Below are positions 32,203 through 40,500 of a DNA stretch of 64,000 nt, piece by piece. The position numbers and the translations under genes were made by a program. The stretch covers positions 1 to 64,000 of the forward strand of contig DAISIV010000015.1 in NCBI GenBank assembly GCA_036821825.1, given 5' to 3'. Below the pieces are notes generated by a model. The model saw only the letters and a program-made list of their open reading frames with translations. It was not told the origin of the DNA and ran no database searches. How positions within the stretch are numbered: position 1 is the first letter of the stretch; each line of letters begins with the position of its first letter. This stretch comes from CAITZA01 sp937915285. GTDB lineage: Bacteria; Desulfobacterota; Desulfomonilia; Desulfomonilales; Desulfomonilaceae.

Positions 32203-33279
32203 ATGTCGGATTTAGCCCTCGAAGGCGTCAAATTCATTGACCTTACCTGGCTCAATGTCAGCTTTCTGTTCGCTGTCGGATTTGTGGGAGGACTTGTCAG
32301 CGGTTTCATAGGGTCTGGCGGGGCTTTTGTTTTGACGCCTGGAATGATGAGTCTTGGAGTTCCCGCTGCGGTTGCTGTTGCCAGCAACATGTGCCACAAG
32401 TTCCCGAAAGCGATGGTTGGAGCCTACAAACGTTGGAAATTCGGGCAAGTTGACCTTAAACTAGGTCTTGTAATGGCGGCATCGGCCACCGTAGGAGTTC
32501 AGTTTGGAATTAAGCTTCAGGAAATGGTCCTGTCCCGGTGGGGAGAAGCTGGCTCGAATCTATATGTAAGTGTGTCATTTGTATCAGTGCTGATAGTTGT
32601 AGGCGGATACGTCCTTTTTGACGCCTGGAAGTCCTTAAAGGCCGGTGGTGAAGGGGAAACTCCGACATTGGCTCTGAAACTGCAGTCTATCAATCTGCCA
32701 CCTATGATCCACTTCAAGACTGCAAATATCACCATATCTCTTTGGTTCACTATTCCGGTTGGGTTTGCTACCGGCCTTTTGGCAGCAACCATTGCTGTAG
32801 GCGGATTTATTGGAGTCCCCGGAATGATTTATGTGGTGGGAGCAGGTAGTCTGATAGCATCGGCCACCGAACTGGTCATTGCATTTCTCATGGGATTGGG
32901 CGGCTCCATCAAGTGGGCAATACACGGAATGGTCGATATACGTCTAACTCTTATAATCCTGGCGGGATCCCTGTTGGGAGTTCAACTGGGAGCGATTGGA
33001 ACCACTTATGTTAAAGAGCACATGATCAAGGTGGTGATGGGTAGCATAATGCTGATTGTCGCAGTCAGCAGGGCCTTAGCCATTCCCAAATATCTTGCTC
33101 AACTCGGCCTGGCCGATGTATCTCAGACCACAGCCCATTTACTCGACATTGCGAGCTTTACCACAATGTGCATGGCTCTGGCAGTGGGAGCGCTAATAAT
33201 CCTTGGGAGCATGTGGAAAGGCCGAAAACCATCTGAATCGTTCGAGCCAAATGTTGTTCAGAGCCCAGTAAACGGATGA
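32203..33279 (+). CDS. TauE/SafE family membrane permease
   Basis: 358 residues with about eight membrane segments. The family hallmark appears twice, as in all TauE/SafE proteins: FVGGLVSGFIGSGGAFVLTPGMM near the N-terminus and GFATGLLAATIAVGGFIGVPGMIYVVG in the second half. Members export or import small sulfur- or carbon-containing anions such as sulfite, sulfoacetate or taurine-related compounds; which one is transported cannot be told. AAGGAG lies nine bases before the ATG. It is the last gene of the sigma-54 unit and ends at a hairpin shared with the convergent regulator gene. Confidence 0.9.
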   Translation: MSDLALEGVKFIDLTWLNVSFLFAVGFVGGLVSGFIGSGGAFVLTPGMMSLGVPAAVAVASNMCHKFPKAMVGAYKRWKFGQVDLKLGLVMAASATVGVQFGIKLQEMVLSRWGEAGSNLYVSVSFVSVLIVVGGYVLFDAWKSLKAGGEGETPTLALKLQSINLPPMIHFKTANITISLWFTIPVGFATGLLAATIAVGGFIGVPGMIYVVGAGSLIASATELVIAFLMGLGGSIKWAIHGMVDIRLTLIILAGSLLGVQLGAIGTTYVKEHMIKVVMGSIMLIVAVSRALAIPKYLAQLGLADVSQTTAHLLDIASFTTMCMALAVGALIILGSMWKGRKPSESFEPNVVQSPVNG

Positions 33280-33303
33280 TCACCTGGCGCCAGTTTTAAA
33301 TCG

Positions 33304-33340
33304 AACCGGTCTTGCGACTGATCAAGGTGTGAGACCGGTT
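33304..33340. terminator. Inverted repeat between convergent genes (bidirectional terminator)
   Basis: AACCGGTCT (33304-33312) and AGACCGGTT (33332-33340) form a perfect 9-bp stem, 24 bases after the TauE stop and 21 bases after the regulator stop on the other strand. Both sides lead into AT-rich sequence, with no long U tract on either strand. Confidence 0.6.
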
Positions 33341-33361
33341 AGATTTATTGTGCCATTAATT

Positions 33362-34723
33362 CTATTCCAGAGCATACCTCTTTATCTTTCTCCACAGTGA
33401 CACCCTATCAATTCCGAGAGTTTCCGCAGCCAGGGTTTTGTTACCACCACAGTCCTGCAATATTTTTCGTATGTATTCAATCTCCTGTTCTTCTAAGGTA
33501 GGAAACTTACCGTCTCTCTTCCTAAAAGCTGTGATCTTGAAATCTCTGATATCATCAGGTAGATGTTCAGGCCCTATAAATGAATCCGGAGCCAGAGCCA
33601 CACCCCTCTCTATTATGTTCTCCAATTCCCTGATGTTACCGGGAAAATCATACTCCTTGAGTAATTCCAGGACCTCCCTGGTGACCGAAGGCGTTTTTCT
33701 GGACATAATACGTGAGTGTTTTTCCAGAAAGTGTTGAATAAGGATCGGGATATCACTTTTTCTGGATGCCAGTGGCGGCAGATGGAGATGAACAACATTC
33801 AGTCGATAATAAAGATCTTTCCTGAATTCACCAGATTGAACTGCCTCCTGTATATTTCTGTTGGAAGCTGCGACAAACCGGACATCTATACCTATTGTAG
33901 AGGATCCCCCCACTCTCAATATCTGCCTTTCCTGAATAACACGAAGCAATTTGACCTGCATGTTGAGGGACATCTCTGTTATTTCATCCAGGAACAGGGT
34001 CCCACCCTTGGTGAGTTCTATCAATCCGGGCTTCGTCGAATCGGCCCCGGTATATGCCCCTTTTTCATGGCCGAATAACTCGTTGCTAAGCAAATCCTCA
34101 CTGAAGACCCCACAATTCACTGCCATGAAGGGTCCGTTGGCGCGTTCACTCTGCTCATGGATTGACCTGGCCAGTAATTCTTTTCCAGTGCCTGATTCTC
34201 CAGAAATCAGGACATTACACTCGGTCCTTGATATCTGTTTTGCGATTTCAAGAATTCGTTTAACCTCCCGGTCGTTAGTAATCATCTTGACGGAGGAAGA
34301 TTCAGACAATCGTTTCAGGTCACTTTTTAGCTGAATATTCTCAGTTCGGAGTCGTACTTTCTCAACTGCTTCAGCAACAATCTTTCTTACGGCGTCGATT
34401 CTGAACGGCTTGGCAATGTAATGATACGCCCCTTTTTTCATGGCCTCAATGGCTGAATCCACTGTGGCGTAGCCGGTAATCATTATGACCTCAACTGAGG
34501 GATTGACATTTCGGGCCTCCTCGAGGATCCGCATTCCATCAACTTTCTCCATCCTCAAGTCTGTCAGGACGACATCGAAGATCTCGTTTTTGATCAACTC
34601 CAATCCCTTGGGACCGCTTTGGGCAGTTACAATCTCATAATCCGTCTTTTTGAGGATGTGCTCAAGATTCATTAATGCCATTTCTTCATCGTCAACAATC
34701 AGTAATCTAGGCCGTTTGTTCAT
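33362..34723 (-). CDS. Sigma-54-dependent response regulator (NtrC family)
   Basis: 453 residues from the ATG at 34723 (an in-frame ATG at 34735 is also possible). Receiver domain 1-120 with D11/D12, phosphoacceptor D55 in VLTDLRME and AKPF lysine. AAA+ domain with ISGESGTGKELLARSIH, the sigma-54 contact loop GAYTGA, LFLDEITEM and RFVAASNR. A Fis-type helix-turn-helix closes it (GGNKTLAAETLGIDRVSLWRKI). All elements for activating sigma-54 promoters are present. The start overlaps the kinase gene. The receiver shares VDDEEMA, N-x-EH, VLTD-x-RME, TGYATVD and AKPF-x-ID with the receiver inside the Lon-type protein. The two flanking sigma-54 promoters and TTGC-N5-GCAA palindromes are its likely targets. 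Confidence 0.96.
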   Translation of the reverse strand: MNKRPRLLIVDDEEMALMNLEHILKKTDYEIVTAQSGPKGLELIKNEIFDVVLTDLRMEKVDGMRILEEARNVNPSVEVIMITGYATVDSAIEAMKKGAYHYIAKPFRIDAVRKIVAEAVEKVRLRTENIQLKSDLKRLSESSSVKMITNDREVKRILEIAKQISRTECNVLISGESGTGKELLARSIHEQSERANGPFMAVNCGVFSEDLLSNELFGHEKGAYTGADSTKPGLIELTKGGTLFLDEITEMSLNMQVKLLRVIQERQILRVGGSSTIGIDVRFVAASNRNIQEAVQSGEFRKDLYYRLNVVHLHLPPLASRKSDIPILIQHFLEKHSRIMSRKTPSVTREVLELLKEYDFPGNIRELENIIERGVALAPDSFIGPEHLPDDIRDFKITAFRKRDGKFPTLEEQEIEYIRKILQDCGGNKTLAAETLGIDRVSLWRKIKRYALE

Positions 34724-36179
34724 CAGGGCCCCCATTTGAAGGAATATTAATTGTGAAAGTAGTTCCGCCTCCGGCCTGACTGTTTACAGAGATTGTACCA
34801 CCGTGTCTGTTGATGATCTCATGGGTTATGAACAGTCCCAAGCCAGTGCCATGACCAACATCCTTGGTCGTGAAAAAAGGATCAAATATCTTTTGAATAT
34901 TCTCCGGACTGATGCCCTTACCGGAGTCGCTTATAATAACATCCACCGAATTATCCCGACCTTTCCTCGCTGTAACTTTGACTTCCCCGCTCTCCTCAAT
35001 AGCCTGGATAGCATTCGACACAAGATTCACAAAGGCTTGCTGCAACCTTTGTTTATCTCCAAAAATTTTCAGTTCCGGATCTATGTTCCTGGAAATGGTT
35101 ATGTTGGCAGGAACCTGAGCCCTCAAAAGCTGGATACTTTCAGAAACTAGATAGTCCAGATTATTCCACTCCTTAAGAAATTCCCTGCTCCTTGAAAATT
35201 CAAGCAGATTCAATACAATCCCTCGCGCCTTATCGACCTGTTCCAATACTTTCGTAAGAAGGCCTTTCTGCCAATCAGTATCTGCATTGTCAATTTCTTC
35301 CAATAATATCTCGCAGGAGGACGATATGTTGGATAGGGGATTGTTAACCTCATGGGCGACCCCAGCCAGCATAGTGCCCAGAGATGCAAGTTTCTTGGAT
35401 TGCACCAGTTGATCTTCACGTATCTTGAGTTCATGCCCCATTCTATTGAAGGAGACGAATATTTGGCGTATATCCTTCTCAGCCGGGAGGTAATCAATGG
35501 GTTTGAACTGCCCTCGGGCAATATCGTTTGTGCTCTGTTCCAGAAGCTTCAATGGTTTCATTACCTTAACAAAAAGGAAGCTACCCACACTCACCAAACC
35601 TAAACCAACAATGAAAAAAGCTATGAACTGAAGACGCATCGTGGTGTTTATCGTCTGGCTGATTGAGAGACGCTTCCTGTGAGCTACGTTTTCAGCAAAT
35701 TCCGAAATCAGGGATCCGGACTTTCTAATTCTGGCTTCAAAGGCGGCCCTGGTGTTAGGGGTATCTTCGCAACCAGATCCGATGCTCAACCCCAGACAAC
35801 TGGATATCGCCGCCTCAAAAGCCTCAAGATTCTTCCTGAAGTTCTTAGCGCTTTCTTTGGAACTCAGCGCTTCAATCCTGTCGTAATCTTTGTCCAGAAT
35901 TTCGTTCACGCGACCAAGGTGATAAAGAACCGTTCTCAGCGATTCATTGTTACCATAAAGAAAATAGTTCTTTTCGAATCTTCTGATCTCGAGTACCGCC
36001 TCTTCAAGCTTGCTGACATCTTCCAGATAACCGAGCTTGTCCTCGAGTTGTTTCATAAAATAATAGGATCCTACAAAACTCGAAGCCATAATCAGATACA
36101 GCGCTATTACGGCTATTATGGTCTTTTGACGAATGCTAAATAAGGCAACTGGCATTGAAAAGTCCTTCGTTTGATCCAT
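34707..36179 (-). CDS. Sensor histidine kinase (partner of the sigma-54 regulator)
   Basis: 490 residues. Membrane helices at about 18-42 and 184-207 enclose a periplasmic sensor of about 140 residues, mainly helical (four-helix-bundle type; CLGLSIGSGCEDTPN with two cysteines could be a disulfide loop). HAMP follows (205-258), then HisKA with His276 in GVAHEVNNPLSN, and an HATPase domain (NLVSNAIQAI, DSGKGISPENIQKIFDPFFTT, GHGTGLGLFI). It overlaps the regulator gene by 17 bases, typical of a cognate pair. It may also serve the receiver domain of the Lon-type protein. The signal is unknown. No sigma-54 promoter was found for it, so it is probably expressed constitutively at a low level. Confidence 0.95.
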   Translation of the reverse strand: MDQTKDFSMPVALFSIRQKTIIAVIALYLIMASSFVGSYYFMKQLEDKLGYLEDVSKLEEAVLEIRRFEKNYFLYGNNESLRTVLYHLGRVNEILDKDYDRIEALSSKESAKNFRKNLEAFEAAISSCLGLSIGSGCEDTPNTRAAFEARIRKSGSLISEFAENVAHRKRLSISQTINTTMRLQFIAFFIVGLGLVSVGSFLFVKVMKPLKLLEQSTNDIARGQFKPIDYLPAEKDIRQIFVSFNRMGHELKIREDQLVQSKKLASLGTMLAGVAHEVNNPLSNISSSCEILLEEIDNADTDWQKGLLTKVLEQVDKARGIVLNLLEFSRSREFLKEWNNLDYLVSESIQLLRAQVPANITISRNIDPELKIFGDKQRLQQAFVNLVSNAIQAIEESGEVKVTARKGRDNSVDVIISDSGKGISPENIQKIFDPFFTTKDVGHGTGLGLFITHEIINRHGGTISVNSQAGGGTTFTINIPSNGGPDEQTA

Positions 36180-36317
36180 TTAAGACCCCGTGAATCCGGC
36201 GACGATAGCATCGAAGCAAATCTCATTCCATGTATTCTGATTATGTTGCGGATGACTAACATGCTGATGTTACTAGCAATACTCTTTGGGTTGTATCCTG
36301 TCACCTGGCGGCTAATG

Positions 36318-36345
36318 TTGCATAATGCAATATTGCCGTTTGCAA
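36318..36345. promoter_or_regulatory. Two adjacent TTGC-N5-GCAA palindromes
   Basis: TTGCATAATGCAA (36318-36330), identical to the site at 31360, followed two bases later by TTGCCGTTTGCAA (36333-36345). They lie between the kinase gene and the second sigma-54 unit and are likely activator sites for the regulator encoded at 33362. Confidence 0.65.
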
Positions 36346-36418
36346 CAAAAACGCAATGAACCTAACCTGCTGTAATTACACTTTAACATAAGAATGGTCA
36401 CAATTATCAACCGTGTTA

Positions 36419-36431
36419 TTGCAATTCGCAA
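36419..36431. promoter_or_regulatory. Palindrome TTGCAATTCGCAA, candidate activator site
   Basis: Reverse complement of the site at 31446-31458, with the following CA also matching. Its centre is about 75 bases upstream of the -24 element at 36499, matching the spacing seen in the first unit. Confidence 0.65.
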
Positions 36432-36497
36432 CAGTGTCATGATGTTGCAATCCCAATGGGCAGAGTGCTCGCAGACGTTTTTAGTGAATAATTCTTT

Positions 36498-36514
36498 TTG
36501 GCGCCATTCTTGTA
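36498..36514 (+). promoter_or_regulatory. Sigma-54 promoter of the 36547 gene
   Basis: TTGGCGCCATTCTTGTA has GG (36500-36501) and GT (36512-36513) ten bases apart, with the same TTGT variation as the promoter at 31537. It lies 33 bases before the start codon. Confidence 0.72.
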
Positions 36515-36546
36515 TCGTGTCGGTGAACGACTCAGGGAGGTTTATC

Positions 36547-37242
36547 ATGAAAAAGACCAGGAAAAAAATCACCGCTATGCTTAACGCCATAACATTCGCC
36601 GAATCGGGCGAACGTGAAACCGCCGCCCAGTTTTTATCAGATTCCCTGAGTCATGAAGGAAAATCCCAGGAAGATACCGAGGCTATGGAAGCTGATCTAT
36701 CCAGCCTAATCCAGGAATCTATTGATAAACCGATGGCCGCCATCACATTTGCAGAGGAATCTTTATTCAGGGAAGCCAGAAGTTTTATGAAATCACATGG
36801 TGTCAGGACTGTTCTGCTAGTCATTGAAGGCGAATTTCCAAGGGAAGCGGCTTTTAATTATGCCAAAAACCTTTGTGACAGGACCAAATCTCAGTTGGAC
36901 ATCTTGCAGGTAATAAGTCCTCCATCGAGTCCGGAATCAATTGAAGTCCTAGGGGGCAGAATGTCGGAGGCCGTCACCAACATAGTCCAATTGCTTCAGA
37001 AATGTGATTTGCAGACTTCGATGCCTAAACTCACCATTAGATTGGGACACATCGATTCCAAGCTCTTGAACTATGTAAAAAGGCATCAGGAAGTTTCTGC
37101 CGTGGTTCTTGATTCGAAGGAAGGTTATTCAGAAAATTTGAACTCAGCAAATCACAAAGATTTTCTAAAAGGACTTTCGAGAAGGCTTTCCGTGCCACTG
37201 ATGACCGTTCTTGATAGACTCCAGGCCCAGCCCATCGGCTAG
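36547..37242 (+). CDS. UspA-like protein with an N-terminal AFAExGExxTA small-protein domain
   Basis: 231 residues from the ATG at 36547 (GGGAGG eight bases upstream). Residues 1-30 (KITAMLNAITFAESGERETAAQFL) match the small protein at 31594 without gaps. A second degenerate copy follows at about 62-82 (PMAAITFAEESLFREARSFM). Residues about 85-225 resemble a universal stress protein fold: VRTVLLVIEGEFPREAAFNYAKNLC, LDILQVISPP, LTIRLGHIDSKLLNYVKRH, VSAVVLDSKEG and SRRLSVPLMTVLD. The classical G-x2-G-x9-GS ATP motif is not evident, so nucleotide binding is doubtful. It is the only gene of this sigma-54 unit. A role as a stress-induced regulatory or protective protein is inferred. Confidence 0.75.
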   Translation: MKKTRKKITAMLNAITFAESGERETAAQFLSDSLSHEGKSQEDTEAMEADLSSLIQESIDKPMAAITFAEESLFREARSFMKSHGVRTVLLVIEGEFPREAAFNYAKNLCDRTKSQLDILQVISPPSSPESIEVLGGRMSEAVTNIVQLLQKCDLQTSMPKLTIRLGHIDSKLLNYVKRHQEVSAVVLDSKEGYSENLNSANHKDFLKGLSRRLSVPLMTVLDRLQAQPIG

Positions 37243-37543
37243 AATCTATTTCATCCTACAGCGCTGCCGGATATGACCAGCCTTTTCTATCAAGCTTTCT
37301 AGCCAACACCGACTGCTCTTCACACGTAATACCTTGATTTTTCGTATAAAACCTGTTGCAAATAGAATTGTTTTGTTGTGGCGTCGTTTTAAACTCTTGT
37401 GACCAGGATTTGTGTTACCATAATGAGTTGACAAACACATAATCCTAAGGTTCACTCAAACACAGACGGCATCTTTTTAAATCAACGCCGTAATTCTGGA
37501 AAGATTTACACTGCCTCCTGCCCCTGTCAGAATTGGAGGATTC
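37243..37543. other. Intergenic region upstream of the first giant hybrid kinase
   Basis: About 300 bases with no coding frame of merit. A TTGACA hexamer occurs near 37427 without a convincing -10 element at the right distance. No hairpin of note. Confidence 0.5.
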
Positions 37544-40500
37544 GTGAAACGTATCAACGATCTACCATCTGAGACTTCCGATATTCCATCCCACCGCATA
37601 TTGTGGCCCGCATGGGCAATACTCGTGGCTGCAATCTTTTTCACTGTGATGGCTACGTTTTATGTCAAGTCTGATGTAGATGTAGTGGCGAGGCAGGAAT
37701 TCGTTTTTGCTTGCAACGAAATTCGTGGCAGGATTGTGGACAGGCTAAGAGCGCACGAACAAATCCTTCTTGCCGGGGCAGCCTTTTTCGATTCGCTTGA
37801 AACAGTGAATCGCCAGAAATGGGGCACTTTTGTAAAGCGACTCAACCTTGAAAACAACTTTCCCGGTATTCAGGGAGTAGGATTTTCCCTTCTGATACAA
37901 CCTGATCATTTGGCGCAGCACGTTCAGGAGGTTAGAGGAGAGGGCTTCCCGGACTATGTTGTCAAACCCGAGGGCGTGAGAGCCGTCTACTCATCGATCA
38001 TCTTTCTTGAACCCTTTGAAAAGAGAAATCTCAGGGCCTTTGGCTATGACATGTTTTCCGAACCGGTAAGACGTGCGGCCATGGAGCGCGCCAGGGATGA
38101 AAACAGGGCGGCCCTTTCCGGAAAGGTCTTGCTGGTACAGGAAACAGAGACCGATGTTCAGGCAGGCGCCCTGATGTACGTTCCGGTATATGCTAAGGGC
38201 AAGCCGAACGACACTGTGAAAGCTCGTAGAGAAGCCCTGGTCGGCTGGGTATATAGCCCCTACAGAATGACTGACTTGATGAGAGGCATTCTTGGCGGCT
38301 GGGAATCCGAGGAAGTGTCACGAATTCGTCTCCAGGTCTATGATGGCGACAATCCAGGCCCAAGGGACATCCTCTACGACAGTCAGTCATCCGCTGCCGA
38401 TGGAACATCGCCCATTTTCTCAGAGGAAGCGCAGGTCAATTTCAATGGAACTCCGTGGACTCTAAAATTTTCCAAGGTCGGCTCTGACATATCACTTGCC
38501 AAAGTATGGATAACCCTCGGTAGCGGAACCGCTATAAGCCTTCTGCTTTTCGGGCTCTCGATGTCGCTGATAAACACGAAACACAACGCTGTTCAAATGG
38601 CTGAGCGACTTACCCACCAACTCAGGGAGAGTGAAGCGCATCAACGAAATCTGGTAGAGCATCTCCCCCAAAGAATTTTCCTCAAGGACGAAAATTCAGT
38701 CTACATTTCCTGCAACAGGAACTATGCCTCAGACCTCGGCATCAATCCTGCCGATATTGTAGGAAAGAATGATTTTTCATTTCACCCTCCTGAACTTGCC
38801 AAGGTTTATCAGGCTGACGATCGTGATGTAATTAAATCGGGCAGGGTAAGAGATTTCAATGAAGTCTACGAATTGGACGGGCAGCAGCGGTGGGTCCATA
38901 CCGTCAAGGTTCCCTACAGGGACAGACTGGGCCAGGTCACCGGAGTTCTTGGGATCTTCGAAGATATAACAGACCGCATCGAGGTGGAACAGGCTTTAAG
39001 ACTGAGTGAGCAGAGGTTTAGGTCCCTCTTCGAAACTGCCAATGACGCCATATTCATCCTGGATGGCCCAACTATAATAGAATGCAATTCCAAGACCCTG
39101 CAGCTATTTGGCTATAGCGATAAAAATGACATAATAGGCCGTACACCTTCGGATTTCTCGCCGCCCAGACAACCGGATGGATTTGACTCCATTGAAAGGG
39201 AAGACCTCTACCTCAAGGACGCAATATCGTCGGGATCGAAGACTTTCAACTGGAAACACCTGCGTAAAGACGGATCCACCTTTGACGCAGACGTTGCTCT
39301 GAGCGCTATGTCATTGAATGACAAGGTCTACGTTCAAGCGATAGTTCGCGACATCAGTTACCGCATGCAGTTGGAGGAGGCTCTGAAGTTCAGTGAGGAA
39401 AAATACAGGGGCTTGGTGGAGACAACCCCGGACTGGATATGGGCTCTGGACGGTGAAGGTTACATAAGATACAGCAATCCGGCCATTGGCAAACTTCTCG
39501 GGTATGAGTTATCGGAAGTCATAAATTCAAAGGTTTATACTTTTGTCGAGACGTCTGAAGTAGAGCTGTTCGACAAAATGATTAAAAGCTGCGCCCTGGA
39601 GCTGCATGGATGGAATGACGTCGAAATACGGTTGAAACACTCGGACGGTTCCATCAGGACCTTCGAAAGCTCATCCGTTCCGATCCTTGATTCCAACAGG
39701 AACGTAGTTGAATTTCGGGGAATAGCAAAGGACATCACGGAAAGAAAACTGGCGGCTGAAGCTCTCAGGGAGAGTCAGGACAAACTCAGCCTGATTCTGG
39801 ATTCAACTGCTGAGGCCATTTATGGCATTGATACCCTCGGTAACTGCATCTTCTGCAATCCAGCTTGTTTGCGCATTTTAGGCTTGGATCATCAGGAACA
39901 ATTGATCGGTAAAAACATGCATAGCCTCATTCATCATACCCGGGCCGACGGAACAAATTATGCGTCAGAAGAGTGCCTGATTTACAAGGCCTACAGAGCC
40001 GGGGAGGGCATACATGTAGAGGACGAGGTTTTCTGGAAAGCAGACGGTACCAGCTTTCCAGTAGAATATTGGTCCTATCCTCAAATGAAGGACGGCTCTG
40101 TCATAGGAGCAGTGGTAACCTTCATAGACATAACTGACCGAAAACGTGCAGAAGATATTCGAAAGGAGAGCGAACAGAGATTCCGCCGACTCATTCAGTT
40201 CGCTCCTATACCAATGTGTTTCATGAATATTGAGCGCCAGTTGGATTATGTAAACGACAGGTTTGTGGAAGTCTTTGGGTACACCGATGAGGATTTGCCC
40301 ACACTGAAGGAGTGGTGGCTTACGGTTTACCCGGACGATAGGTACCGCCAGTCCGTTGTGGAGACCTGGACGCAGGCTGAACAGATAGCCCTGAAGGAAA
40401 ACGCGGTTATTGGGCCTCTAGAGCACAGCGTAACATGCAAGAATGGCGAAACACGTATTGTGGAAGTTTCCGGCATAATCCTGAAAGACGGTCTGCTTGC

